A program made the translations under genes and the position numbers. From Lutjanus erythropterus (Eukaryota > Chordata > Actinopteri > Lutjaniformes > Lutjanidae): a stretch of 64,000 nt of DNA. The notes under the pieces are model-generated. The model had not been told where the DNA came from, did not search any database, and saw only the letters and a list, made by a program, of their open reading frames with translations. Positions 37,669 through 49,365 of the stretch are shown piece by piece; position 1 is the first letter of the stretch, and every line of letters starts with the position of its first letter. The stretch spans positions 20,533,204 through 20,597,203 of the forward strand of contig CM034609.1 in assembly GCA_020091685.1 (NCBI GenBank), read 5' to 3'.

Positions 37669-38664
37669 ATGTCTACAAAGATGGAACAGCCTTTTTATCA
37701 TGACGACTCTTTTCTGTCGGCTTACGGCCACTCAGATGCAGCAATGCACGACTACAAACTGCTAAAGCAGAATATGAATTTGAACTTGACAGAGCCCTAC
37801 CGCAACCTGAAATCGCAGCTGAGAGCCGAGACAGACCTTTACCAGGGGGGACAGCAGCAGGACGTGGGGTCCCTGAAGCTCGCGTCCCCGGAGCTCGAGA
37901 GGCTCATCATCCAAAACAGTAACGGGGTGATCACCACTCCCACCCCGGGACAGTACTTCTACAACCGGGGCATCACCGATGAGCAGGAGGGCTTCGCCGA
38001 GGGGTTCGTGAAAGCCCTGGACGAGTTGCACAAGATGAACCAGATGCCCCCTCCCAACGTGTCCATCGGAGCCGGCGGAGCTACGACGTGTTCGGCAGCG
38101 GCGGCCTCTAGTGTTTTCGGCTCCGCTTTGCAGCCCGAGCCTCCCATCTACACCACACTGAACGCCTACTGCCCAAACACAAGCCTCTCCTCTTCCGCAT
38201 CCAGCTACCCAACCGCCACCATCAGCTACCTGCCGCCGCACCAGCAGAGCCACCCGCAGACGTCCACGCACGCCACGCACCCGTTCCAGCACAGCCTCCC
38301 GGGCGCCGGGCTGCATCCGCAGCGGCTGGTCGCTCTGAAAGAGGAGCCTCAGACCGTGCCCGACCTCCTTAGCAGCGACGGCTCGCCCCCGATGTCTCCG
38401 ATCGACTTGGAGACCCAGGAGAGGATCAAGGCGGAGCGCAAGAGGCTGAGGAACCGGCTAGCGGCCACCAAGTGCAGGCGGCGCAAGCTGGAGCGCATCG
38501 CCCGGCTGGAGGAGAAGGTGAAGTGTCTGAAGAACGACAACCAGGGGCTGTCCAACACGGCGTCCGTGCTCCGGGACCAGGTCGCCCAGCTCAAACAGAA
38601 GGTCCTGACACACGTGAGCAGCGGCTGTCAGCTGATGCTCACAAGCAAGACGGAGGCGTTTTAA
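37669..38664 (+). CDS. junb: Transcription factor JunB (AP-1 subunit), intronless
   Basis: Nuclear bZIP factor that pairs with Fos or Jun proteins and binds AP-1 sites. The 331-residue product has the JunB-type start ([14 protein letters not shown]) and the [16 protein letters not shown] block around residues 83-98, which separate JunB from c-Jun and JunD. Other Jun-family parts are [12 protein letters not shown] (69-80), the [21 protein letters not shown] block (104-124), an [14 protein letters not shown]-type motif with Lys224, two SP sites (Ser239, Ser243), a basic region at about 257-279 with the redox-sensitive Cys269, and a zipper with Leu280, 287, 294, 301 and 308 then His315. The C-terminal [10 protein letters not shown] is typical. 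Length is close to mammalian JunB (about 347). The first ATG has a weak context (tttATGt) while the in-frame ATG at codon 5 has a strong one (aagATGg). Being intronless is normal for Jun genes. Whether this is teleost junba or junbb cannot be told here. Confidence 0.96.
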   Translation: MSTKMEQPFYHDDSFLSAYGHSDAAMHDYKLLKQNMNLNLTEPYRNLKSQLRAETDLYQGGQQQDVGSLKLASPELERLIIQNSNGVITTPTPGQYFYNRGITDEQEGFAEGFVKALDELHKMNQMPPPNVSIGAGGATTCSAAAASSVFGSALQPEPPIYTTLNAYCPNTSLSSSASSYPTATISYLPPHQQSHPQTSTHATHPFQHSLPGAGLHPQRLVALKEEPQTVPDLLSSDGSPPMSPIDLETQERIKAERKRLRNRLAATKCRRRKLERIARLEEKVKCLKNDNQGLSNTASVLRDQVAQLKQKVLTHVSSGCQLMLTSKTEAF

Positions 38665-39150
38665 ACACCCGAGAGAGAAAGAGAGACTACTAACTGACTG
38701 AAAAGTAATAACACTGGAGGAGTCATGTTCTGCGCGCACCGCAGCACTGGGACTCCGGCTCATGTGTGGTCTGCAGCACGGGGCCGAGGGTATTAGGGTG
38801 AAAAGACTGATTGAAATGGTACTTCAGGATGCTGGACATCGCTCAAAAGACCATTCAAGCCTTGACACCAACAGGGCAGCATCCAGACTGAGCAGACACT
38901 GAACACAACACAGCGGGCACAGGGCCCAGAAGTCGGGTTTACTAATGGTAGAAAATGGGAGTGATTATTGTATACTTTGTACTTTTTTGCAACTGATGTT
39001 GTCATTGCAATGCTGCATTTATTCAATGTGTAAATTATTTTGTTTGTCCGGTTGATCCAGACAAACTAATGATGTCCAATGTTTACACTGTCTTTTTTTT
39101 TTATTTGTGATGTGTATTTAAGTAAAGTGTCTCAAAAATGAAACTGAAAA
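38665..39150 (+). other. junb: junb 3' UTR and poly(A) region
   Basis: There are ATTTA words at 39018 and 39115, as expected in an unstable immediate-early mRNA. No AATAAA is found. The variant AGTAAA at 39121-39126 is followed by a GT/T-rich stretch (39156-39190), so cleavage is most likely near 39140-39155. The 3' UTR would be about 480 bases. Confidence 0.5.
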
Positions 39151-39229
39151 GGTGGACTGGAGTGTTTGTTTTATATTTATATTTGTCACTTCGTTTGTTT
39201 ATTTGACAGGGACAGCACATGTTAGATAG

Positions 39230-39525
39230 TAGTAGTAGTTTATTTCGATCCTGGTTAACACTTTCACAGAAAACATAAATAAGTAACAAAGTGATTAAAT
39301 TGACAGAAGAGGTGTAGCCTATCATTTTTACATTACATTTTAATGAAAATCAATATACAAATCAAGATGCAAACATCCAGAAATGCTAATTAACATCCAT
39401 AGTCCTTAATTAACACTTTCACAGAAAGATAAATAAGTAGCAATAGGTACTAACCCTCAGTAAATTGACCGAATAAGGTGTAACCTCAAGCTTTAGTTTA
39501 CTATTTTTGTATTTTTCATGCTGGA
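39230..39525. repeat. Diverged direct repeat downstream of junb
   Basis: The phrase ttaacactttcacagaaa-ataaataagta-caa occurs at 39255-39287 and again at 39411-39442, each followed by taaattgac-ga and aggtgta-cct. The leading tttatttcgatcctgg resembles a reversed retroposon end. Confidence 0.5.
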
Positions 39526-39839
39526 TTTTAGCAAAAGTGTTCATTTACATCACTAGCTCCTAAGCAGGTGACAAAAACAGAGACATTATAAATGACAGTA
39601 TACATTCAAATATAGCCTACATTAAACAGGTAAAAAAAAACAAAACATTGTCTCAAGTTAAACCTTAGGAAAGAATAGTGGAAAACATGCCACACATAAA
39701 ACCAGCAGTGATGAAGATAAATCGGTTTCTTTCCAACTACATTGTATAGTTACGGTGGCTCCCAGTGAGAAACCCTTACACAAGCACATATTCTGATTTT
39801 CACGCACAGAACGTAGCCCGCGTACGTAGGCCTTTCCTG

Positions 39840-39920
39840 CTTACGCACGGGCTTGTCCATATACGGGCATGTTGGTGAATACTTCGTCACATGGGAGGAT
39901 TTCTGGGAACCCCCGCCCAG
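39840..39920 (+). promoter_or_regulatory. junb: Candidate downstream enhancer of junb, cluster 1
   Basis: Within 62 bp there is CCATATACGG at 39857-39866 (CArG-like, one base off), CGTCA at 39885-39889 (CRE half-site), TTCTGGGAA at 39901-39909 (perfect STAT consensus TTCYNRGAA) and CCCGCCC at 39912-39918 (GC box). Mammalian Junb is known to have an SRE/CRE-containing inducible enhancer in its 3' flank, and JunB is a known STAT3 target. Placement here, about 1.2 kb past the stop codon, fits that pattern. Inference from motifs only. Confidence 0.4.
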
Positions 39921-40299
39921 GTAACGCAAACTGGTTTCATTTCAGTCCCTCCCGTCTATTGTATCGATAAATCCTGCGAGCCTCATGGAGGTGGCGGAGT
40001 TTCCTCCTCGTCTTATTAAGCAACTTCAGACGAGCCTGTCGCACGCGAATGGAGCAAAGTGCAGCCGTGATATCAGGTAGATGGTTAATGACACCCGGAA
40101 GTAGATTAAAAACTCAGTAACACGGTGTGTGAGATCATTTAAAACACCTTTCCCCATCATGAAACACGGCCTATAATATGAGGTTATTATAAATGATAAT
40201 TAGATCCGTTTGAGAGCAACTTGTCGGTGCCACTCACGCGTGAAGGCATATTTGAGGTGTCAGTCTAATTGAAACACAGTACAGGGGAAGTGACAGTGG

Positions 40300-40555
40300 C
40301 TTCAGGAATGTCGGGGGCGTCTCAAGATGCCACGCCGCTTTGGCAGCTCAGTGGGTGAGAGTGGGCGTCCAGGAGCGCGCGGAGCATCTGTGTGTGTGTG
40401 TGCGCATGGATGAGATGAGATGGAGATGTGCGCTCTGCCAAGGACAACATGCTGCCTGGACGCATCACAGGCCAAATATGTGCGGCAGCAGGGGCTCAAA
40501 GGATTGGATATAAGGGGGGAAAGTCCCGCGTTAAGAGGAGCTGAATGAGTCATTA
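40300..40555 (+). promoter_or_regulatory. junb: Candidate downstream enhancer of junb, cluster 2 (kappaB plus AP-1)
   Basis: This is a GC-richer, non-repetitive block. GGAAAGTCCC at 40518-40527 is the reverse complement of the classical kappaB site GGGACTTTCC, and TGAGTCA at 40546-40552 is a perfect AP-1 site 18 bp further on. The combination suggests a cytokine or stress-responsive element with AP-1 feedback. A short GT tract lies at 40388-40402. Confidence 0.35.
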
Positions 40556-40845
40556 GGCTATTATCCAGGGGTCAGTAAACGTTTTCATGAGCCCCAGAAG
40601 CCCCAAACAGTGATGATAATGATAATATGAGGTGGAGAATGTGGAAGGGTGATGGCTAATTGCTGAAGGCTGATTTAAGGGACCATTTTGAGCTTAATCA
40701 GAAAAATAGTAAAGGATCAGTATCATGTCACTTGTTAATACTAATTTTTTTCAGGCCATAACAAGATATTATGTTAAAACCTGAAAAGTTTCATGTAAAT
40801 ATTTGATAACTTATATTATTATAATGTGAAAAATTTCAAGTAAAA

Positions 40846-40927
40846 AATGTGATAACTTATGTTGCTATAATGTGATGTAATGTGTCATGTTTTATTGTGA
40901 CATTATAACAATACAAGTTATCACATT
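40846..40927. repeat. Imperfect 28-bp inverted repeat with flanking direct copy
   Basis: The arm at 40846-40873 pairs with 40900-40927 (ataactt..gttataatgt words) with a few mismatches. A further direct copy of the left arm lies about 50 bp upstream. It looks like a small foldback repeat. Confidence 0.6.
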
Positions 40928-42610
40928 TTAATTTGTCATTTTTGTGACAAGAAATGTTTCTTTCTATAACGTGATAATTTGTGTGCTGTAATAACACGAA
41001 AATATCTTGTTTTAGTGAGAAACTTTTAACATTAAATCATAGTACTGACTTGTTTTTCTCTCTGTGGCATGGCAGCGGTACTTCTACCGGCCTACTTTTG
41101 TGACCGTTGGCCGAGAGAGAAGTTGTGCACAAACTGGTCTCAGGAAAACCAGAGGGGGATTTCTGTCCTTTAAAAGCAGCCAGTGACGTACAAGTAAACA
41201 AGACAGCCAGTCTGGACTGAAAATATATCTCTCTCTCTTTCTCTCAGTACTCATGAAAACCACTTCAAAAGAGCCTAGGAGCGAAGGCTGCGGTTTTGAG
41301 CACACTCTCACCTCAAGCTGTTTTGGAGAGGAAGGTTTTACCCTGTTTTCATGTCACACGTATTTAAATAGCCTAATTTCCATCAATAACACAACTCCCC
41401 TTGCCTACTTTTCGTGCCATGGACGTGGAAACAGAACCAGGCACGCCCACACAAGTTCTCCTTTCCTCTGACTTTTTATCAAGAAACCTTTATTTCAGGG
41501 GATGTACAGTTTTTTTGTTCTTTTGAGTTCACTGCTTGTTTTTTTTGCCTCATTTGACAGTTTCAAATATTTATGATAAGAATCAACAACAGTAGTATCA
41601 TCTGCTGTGGATCTGAAGAAGCAAAAATGTTTCGTTTTCCATCAAATATTCATGAATATGCATGAAGTTTAATCACATTTAAAACCAATAACATCTCCTG
41701 CACTCACAAGCACCACACTGCTCCTACTCAAAAGAATACTTGTAACTATCACTGCAGTGTTCGATTCTCCATTTACGCACACAGCAGGCCTACATATTAT
41801 AATGCACGCACATAGTCCAGAAACAAGCCAATTGAAGCCATACTGGCTCTCCACACGCCTCGGCCCACAACCCACACTGAGTGTCTGTGGGAACATCTGT
41901 GATGCGAACGGTGACGTATGAAGAGCTCTGGGTGGGTTTGATTTTCCTCTCCACGAGCCCCCATCCCCTCCCACAGACATGCACACGCACACACACAGGC
42001 CTGCCTGGCTCTCTGTCTCTCTCTCAGTCATTCTCTCCCTCCTCTACCAGTCTTCTGTTATCTTCTCAAGAACCATGAATATTCCTCCCACCTTGCCGTG
42101 GCCATCTGAGGTTCTTACAGAAGTTGGATCACAAGTTGCATCACTAGTTTTAGACGGCTAATAGAGGATTTATCTGGGAAGGGGGTGTTTTGTTTATTTC
42201 ATGAGACCTAGTTTGAGGAAAGTTAGCTGCAGTCATAAAAACCCATTTAAACCGTATAAATGTGAGATTATCCACATTCAGCTGTGTGTGTGGTTTTACT
42301 TTGAACATGTACAAAACAACACCACTGGGAAGTCTATAATGAGGTGTATGGAGAATTTTAAAGGTGCAGGATGCAGGATTTGCCAGTTGTTGTTTGGAAA
42401 TGCACCAGAAAGATAGATGATTGTTGAGTCTCAATTCCAGGTTGTGAAATTCAGATTCTTTGGGTTGGTAAAACGACCCAAACAAAACTAAATAATGATA
42501 AAATAAGAAAATACATGCAGAGAGTGGCATCTCTGCAGATAAAGACACCACCAAACACTTCTAGTGAAGGTTAAAAGGCATTGCTTATATGAGTCCAAAT
42601 AGCAAGGTCA

Positions 42611-43167
42611 GGCCATAGACAGTATATTAAATTTGTTAAAATCCTATTTAATATATCACCTATGGTTGAAGTGAGTTGTTTCCTCCCAACCCCACCTCCT
42701 CAGACTCAAGGGAGCTCAGGCAGGAACACCGCAGGAGTGCAAGATGAGCGCAGCATTTTAAATTGATAATAACAAGCAATGATGAGTCCTACACTGTAAG
42801 TTGACCATCTGTTTATAACTGTCAGTTGTCTGTTAATGTAAAGTTAAGCCCCATTATCCTCAAAATTAAAATGTTGCTCAATTCAACCATTATGGACATC
42901 TACTCCTTATGAAAGACTAATAATGATTTCTTATGACTCATAAACAGACACTTATCCATTCATCGAACATTCAACATTAATTGTAACTCTAATTAATGTG
43001 GCAAACGATAACACAATTTACAGACTGGAAAGGACATTTCAAAGGAGGACTCCGTTGGCTGTAGTGAGTATTTCAAGTTTTAAGTTTAAGTTTCTTAAAT
43101 CTGCGATGACATATCATGGTCATTTTATGAATTCTAACAGTAAATATACTACAGATTTCTCCTTTAA
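42611..43167 (+). repeat. Three-copy dispersed repeat, copy C
   Basis: This is the most complete copy. It begins gccatagacagtatatt, shared with the outer end of copy A, and ends acagatttctcctttaa, shared with copy B. No coding frame is conserved among copies. No retroposon tail or clear inverted ends were found, so the class is unknown. Confidence 0.7.
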
Positions 43168-43889
43168 ATGTCTCTTATGTCCCTAATATGAGTTCCTTCT
43201 ACATTAAGTTTGACAAATAAGTATGAATAATTAATAATCTGCCATGCACCAACTGTTCACATCACAATGCTGCCAGTGACAGTAATGTCTCGAGGCCTCA
43301 CAGAGGAGGTCACTTGTTTGGCTGTGATAAGACTGAACATTGTGACTGAATACACAGTAAACAGAGAGTTGGCATTGAGACAGCATTTATTGTACTATAT
43401 GTTAGTGTATTAACACTACTGCGGAGCTGTGGCCCTGAAAGCAGGTCTACATTCACACATACTGTACTGCAAAGAGCAGCCAGTGAATCACTGCAGAGTT
43501 TGAAAGGGTTTTGGTGGGTGCACATCGCCATCTAGTGGACCAACACAGGAACAGCAGCTGGAATCATGAACCACAAACAGGAGAGATTTCACACCAGTAA
43601 TGGTTGTCCTACTTTCAAAGGCTCCTGGTGTGATAACACACTAACAAACAATTTATCAGTTAGTGAATTTGGCTACCAAATGAATGGGTGTATGAAATAT
43701 AAAATTCAGACAAAATGAATAGAATGAGTTTCATATATTGAATTCCTTACTTCATTGTACTTGATATTGGCAAATGTTATGTATTTACTGTTTTTATTTA
43801 AATGTAACCTGTTTTTTTTCAGGTGAGTTTTTCTCTACAGTGGGAACATGACTGTGTCGTGGTTAGACGGGATAAAAAGATATTTTCTA

Positions 43890-44624
43890 CTCAACAAAAA
43901 TAGAAAAACAACACTTGTGTTTTTGCTTCCATTTTTCATGAGTTGAAAAAGAAAAAGATCTGATACTTCTTCTGTGCACACAGAAGGTTTATTTTTTTTT
44001 ATTTCTGTGTCCGTGAGCAGCTGATTAAACAGCATGATTATTGCATAGGTGCGCCTTGGACTGCTTACAATAAAAGGCCACTCCAAAATGTGCCATCTTA
44101 TCTTGAAAAAAGACATTTATCAGGTGCTGAACTATGGCTGTTTCATATAGGGTGGGCTACAGATTTCACTAGGCCCTACTCTTCCTCTGATTGGTTTATC
44201 CTGGTATTCTTACCCTAACCCTGACCAATCAATCAACAACAACCCAACCAACCAAGGCAACAAGTACTAGCCAATCAGAGGCTGAGAAGAGTAGTTCTAT
44301 GTGAAATAGCCATAATTCAGTGCCATATAAATGTCTTTTTTCAAGATCAAACAGCACATTTTAGAGTGGCCTTTTATTGTGAGCAGTCCAAAGCAACCTG
44401 TGTAAATAATCATGATGTTTAATCAGCATCTCTGTATGCCACACCTGTCAGGCTGATGGATTATCTTGGCTCACAAAAACTGCTCATTAACACAGAAGTT
44501 TGTGGTCAAAATTTGAGAGAAATAAACCTTTTGTGTTCATAGAAGAAGTCATAAATATTTTACTTCAACTCAAGAAAAATGGGAGCAAAAACAATAGTAC
44601 TTTTTAAAAACTAGTTTCATTGAG
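43890..44624. mobile_element. Tc1-derived non-autonomous element with long inverted repeats
   Basis: The left end ctcaacaaaaatagaaaaac and the right end (reversed, ctcaatgaaactag) start inverted repeats of roughly 250 bp that pair imperfectly throughout, for example caataaaaggccactc, tcttgaaaaaagacattta and caggttgctttggactgct on one strand and their complements on the other. The terminal words match a teleost Tc1-like family I know from memory, in which the same ends flank a transposase. Here only about 100 bp of unique sequence remains between the arms and no transposase frame is present. A TA precedes the left end. Confidence 0.75.
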
Positions 44625-44999
44625 TCTGTTTCTCCTATTGCTCGAATATTAAACATTCACATTGTGCAATCAGTCTTTATGTACATGTGGGTTTGCTGTG
44701 GAAAGATGTGATAATGTATTTAACCAGCTGTCTATTGTCATCCCTGATACAGGGAGAGAGCATTCATTATTTATTTTTATAACAGCAGACCTGCCTGTCT
44801 GCACAGCGTCAAGATTACAATACAGCGTATTTAATATCAGTAAGGGACTGTATGAAAATTATCAGGGAGGGAGGACATGCAGAAAAGGGGAGGGTTATAT
44901 GATGCAAAGTGTCTGCCCACTGCCTCTGATACTAGGATGGGTTAAATGCAGAAACAATAAATGGCCAACAACTACTTGTCTTAAATAATTTCATTGAAG

Positions 45000-45415
45000 A
45001 ACCATTTATTTGGAATATCCTCTGAAGAGCCATTTAAAAGAGGTCGGAGGTTTGATAGAGAACCCTACCGTGGTGCTACCAGTGCTACCAAGAACCCACC
45101 CAGGGGGTTCTATCGAGAACCTTTTTGTATTCCAAAGGTTTTTTATTAAGAACCCTCACAGAGTGAGAGAACCTTTTTTATATTATGGTACGAAGAACCC
45201 TTGATGAAAGAGTTCTTCAAGACTTTCAACAATTTGTGAATAACTCTTTCTTTCAAAAAGGGTTCTTTGGATGTAAAGCGTTCTCAATGGAACCCATAGC
45301 ATCTGACTGAGCCTTTCTTCAGAATAGGGTTCTTCAGAAGCAAATACTTCTAGGGAAAGCCTCAGCCCCTTGGGAAGAACCTTTTTAGAACCCTTATTCA
45401 TGAGAGTGTAGGGTC
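45000..45415. mobile_element. AGAACC/GGTTCT foldback repeat, locus 3
   Basis: It has agaacc, gggttcta, aagggttcttt and gaaccc words in both orientations, with ttctatcgagaacctttttgtattcca like locus 1. The ends are poorly preserved (right end attcatgagagtgtag). Confidence 0.6.
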
Positions 45416-45875
45416 TCACTTTTTTTAAAAAGTAAAACATAAAGTGCGACCCCCCTCCCCGACTGCAGAACCTTTCACACAGTCCCTAAAGTGCTGTGTT
45501 GCATTTTCCATACTGTATTATGTGTACAGGATTGTATCATCTGTATTGTCCCGTTGTCAGCCCGTGAGAATGTTTCCTCTTTGATGTGCAGGAAATCCAC
45601 AGACTGAGGATGTGAATGAAACCCGACATACACAGAGGCACCGTCAGTCACAAGTCAAATGTACTGTGTGTGTAAGAATAAGTGAGAAACATATAAAGTG
45701 AAAGTCTTTTTGACTTTAAAGGTCAGATTTTGGCTTTGTAGGAACAAATGAAACAAATAACCTCATCTCATGCAGTTTGTTTCAGACGTCGGCCTTGTGA
45801 AAATTCTCGAAGATAACCTCGTCTCACTTGTGTTACAATTTGTCCTATCACTGATATTTGCAGTCATCAGCTTAA

Positions 45876-45876
<1 letters not shown>

Positions 45877-45926
<50 letters not shown>
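45877..45926. repeat. (TG)25 microsatellite
   Basis: A pure TG tract, followed by gcgcgtgc. Confidence 0.97.
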
Positions 45927-45930
<4 letters not shown>

Positions 45931-46053
45931 TGCAGGGCGACACTCATTGTCCAGCTCTGTCATTTGCTGTGATGATGACTTTCACAGAGGACACGTTATT
46001 AGCTAACATCATCAAGTAGCACCAGTTCACTACAGAAATAGCTACAGTGGATT

Positions 46054-46056
<3 letters not shown>

Positions 46057-46122
<66 letters not shown>
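46057..46122. repeat. (AC)33 microsatellite
   Basis: A pure AC tract, 130 bp after a TG tract of opposite sense. Confidence 0.97.
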
Positions 46123-46124
<2 letters not shown>

Positions 46125-47292
46125 TGCCTCATTGTCTTTTCTTTTAACGGAAAAATGTCAAGTGCTGTGTGGCATTATCAACATGATGCGCAGCTTGAGT
46201 TCATTTTCACCTGCAGAGGGCACACACTGTTCCACGGAGAAACATCTCATGTGTGAAAATCACAGATAAGTCACTTTTAGTGAGATTAAAAAATGCCACA
46301 GTGTGATGAAAACCTGGATATTGTTCGGGAATTTAAACAGTATTCATAGCTCTTGATTCATGGGTTGGGTCTATTCGCTGGATTCACATTATGTAGTCTT
46401 GCTGTCAGTTCAATTGCTGCAGGGCTGAATCTCCAGAAGGACTTAAATCCTTCCAGGCCTAACAGGCATTTCTTTAAAATGTGGCCCAGATAATGAAATG
46501 AGACTTTGACAGCGTTAAAATAAATTGTTCTGATACTTATTTAAATATAAGACTATTTGAATTTCTCCCTTAAAGCAGTGGCGAGAACAGGGCATGGCTG
46601 AGTGACAGCTGTCGGGATGGGAGGGTAAACTCACTTGACATGCTGTATCAGTAAATTGGGGGCTGATAGTGGTGCGAAGACATTGCATTGACACTCTCTG
46701 CTCCCATAATCAGAGGTGGAGGCCATGTCTGGAGACACCAACACTGTAATCAAATATTTCTCAGCATGCCGACATGCAGTACTCCTCCTGGGGTAACAAA
46801 GAGGGTTGCTTGGTTTGATTGTATTACTTTAAAAACAAGACTAAAATGGTGCTTTTCTTGAAAACTGGCAAATATCTTCACTAAATTTTTGAGATTTGAA
46901 TCATATTACATCTTATTGTTTTCTGGGCAGCAAAATAAAAATGACAATACACCCAAAAATGATTAAATACATATTTTAAATACACCTGGCAAAATTCAAG
47001 ACAGTCGGGGAGAACTCAGGGAAAGCAAGATATCTGCAGTGCGTTGTTTCTTTTTCCAGAGCGTTGACAGGTTTCTGATGTAGAGAAACTCTGTATGTAG
47101 CTCTGCTCAGTGGGGGGTTTGGTATTTGAAGAAAGGATTACAGTATAAGGCTACTCCTTTGCAAAAATCCACCTTCTCTGATAAAGAAAAACATGCAGAG
47201 ATCTTTTGTGTGTTACAGTAGTTTGCTTGAATTTTCAGACTTTTCTAAGTAAAATCATAAAATGTTTCCATATCTATTACCCCAGCTTAACA

Positions 47293-47307
47293 CCCCCCCC
47301 CCCCCCC
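47293..47307. repeat. C15 homopolymer
   Basis: Fifteen consecutive C bases, a likely site of sequencing or length error. Confidence 0.95.
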
Positions 47308-49365
47308 TTAGGATTGTCATTAAAAAGCAGAAAGTTACAACACACAGTTTTTAGATATTTTCAAACAAAGTCATCCTGCATTAATAATTCGTTACTTATG
47401 ATAGCCTAATCAGTACAATAAACAAGTGAGAACACACCAGTAATGATGAAATGAACAGGACATTTGAGAAAAAAACAAAAACAAAAACGATCTACTACAT
47501 CATGTCGACTAGTTTAATGAAAGGACTCTTTCATTCTTCCGTATTCTGGTAACAGCAGCTTGTTTCGTGTATCTCTGTTATATTATTAATAATTCATGAC
47601 AATCTGGCAGTGCTTAAAAATGCACAATATGTTCAGTGCAGCATTTTTTAATATTCCTGTGTCACCAAGTCAAGTCTCACAGCGTACAGACAGTTCTCAT
47701 TTTAGCTTGTTTATATGACACAATTACTATAATGGTTATTTTTTGGGACAAACGGGACACGATTTAGGACAAGTGCTGGTAATCTGGGACTGTCACGAAT
47801 TTTTTCAGGATATCTGGTGTCCCTACTGACAGCCCATGATTCCCAAATCCCAGTAGTGTGAAAAATGTCCCATTGGACCGAAAGCCCATTTGTCCAACAA
47901 TCCATTATCTTAAAAACGTACAAAATTGATCCAGTCTCACGAATTCTAACATTAGTCTGCTACTTTAAATCCCATGAAATGTTGTTTAGTGATGGAAAAC
48001 CCTGCTGATCCAGCACTATGGCAGCCATCCTCAAACCAACAACTACAGGGAGAGAGTGTATTTTCAGAGTAGTGGGTCTTAGAAGCAATGGGAGATTCTT
48101 TTCATGATAACAGGCTGTCTGACAGATAAACTAATGGTCCAATGGGAGATTAAAATAATTACCTAAATGTACTGAATCAATACCTGGAATAGTTAGCCAA
48201 ATGTAGTAGATCACAGGTGAAACTGTTATATAAATATAAGAACTGTAAATAGTTGCTAATTGCATGGATATACAGCACCAATTAGCAGTTGAAATAACAA
48301 TACAGTTGGAGTAGTTAGCTTAAAGTAATGAATAAATAATTGAAATAGTTAGGTAAAAGGCAGGGAAACACTATTACACTGTGTTCTCTACCTTACTTGG
48401 AAATACAAACAGAAACTTCAGGATAAATCTACTATAATGCATCATCTGTAATCGTTTATGGGACATGCTGATGAAAAAGGACTCGAGTGCACAGTGCAGC
48501 CAGAAGAACTATGACAGGCTCACGATGGCATTTAGAAATGTTTTCTTTATTGAGAACGTAAAGCACAGAAACACCCAATTCAGCAAGCTTACCATAAATC
48601 AGACAAATCAGTTTCCTTGTTCGTTTTTTTTTCTTTTTTTTACAAAACATTTACATCTAACAGTGCCTCACTCTAGAAATACATGACGTCATTATAAAAG
48701 AAACATCCACAGTACATTGATGATATACGTGACCAAAACTAGCAGAACAACCATAGCTGGTATGAATGCTGTCTCTGCAGACAGATTTTGTTTCTGGATA
48801 TTAAACCCTCCCTCCAGTATGAAGCCTACTTCTCCATGGTCGTTATCATAGCAGATCTCTTACGATCAGGCCAGTAGTCTCTGTTAGAAAGCCTAAGTTA
48901 CATTCATTATTATCATGACTCTGAGTGACCTCCTCCACTATCATTTATGACGTGTAGACTGCACAATACAGCATCACAACAGTAAGATCTGCATTTAACA
49001 ACAGACTAATGCACAGATTAAAGTCACCTAGATGATTGAGAAGAGGAGCAGGGGAGTGAAGCACTGGTGCAGGTACATCATGTTTACAATACTGTCATGA
49101 AAAGTCAAGCAAGCACTAATACTGTAAGACTTAACATTTCCCATGTGCAAGACTCATGATGTCAGTGGTGCGTTTTATTGAGCGATACAAAGCAAATAAA
49201 ATACCTGGGATGGATTAAAAAAAAAAGATCACCATGTTAGCTGGCAATGAATTATTTTCTGCAGCCATTATGGGATATTTTCAATAAATTTATAAAAGAA
49301 ATCAGAGCCCTTGCAGAATTTAAATGCTTGGCTGTATCATCCGGTTGTGACAACTTCTATAGTAA

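Larger units (their letters stand above)
40600..49365. other. Repeat-rich stretch between junb and rtbdn
   Basis: No exon is supported. No prdx2, rnaseh2a or mast1-like sequence was seen, although mammals have such genes near JUNB and RTBDN. Repeats are listed separately. The part at 46330-46650 is low in recognisable repeats and could hold conserved non-coding sequence. Another degenerate tandem repeat lies at 48150-48360 (aatagttagctaaa-like phrases repeated four to five times). Confidence 0.5.

Noticed and set aside
37762-38316. 184-codon open frame on the - strand across junb
   Set aside because: It is antisense to the GC-rich junb coding region, is low-complexity, and has no family motif. 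It is a frame shadow.
41669-42031. 120-codon - strand frame
   Set aside because: It reads CA/CT-rich sequence, with no motif, and shares the region with several other overlapping frames.
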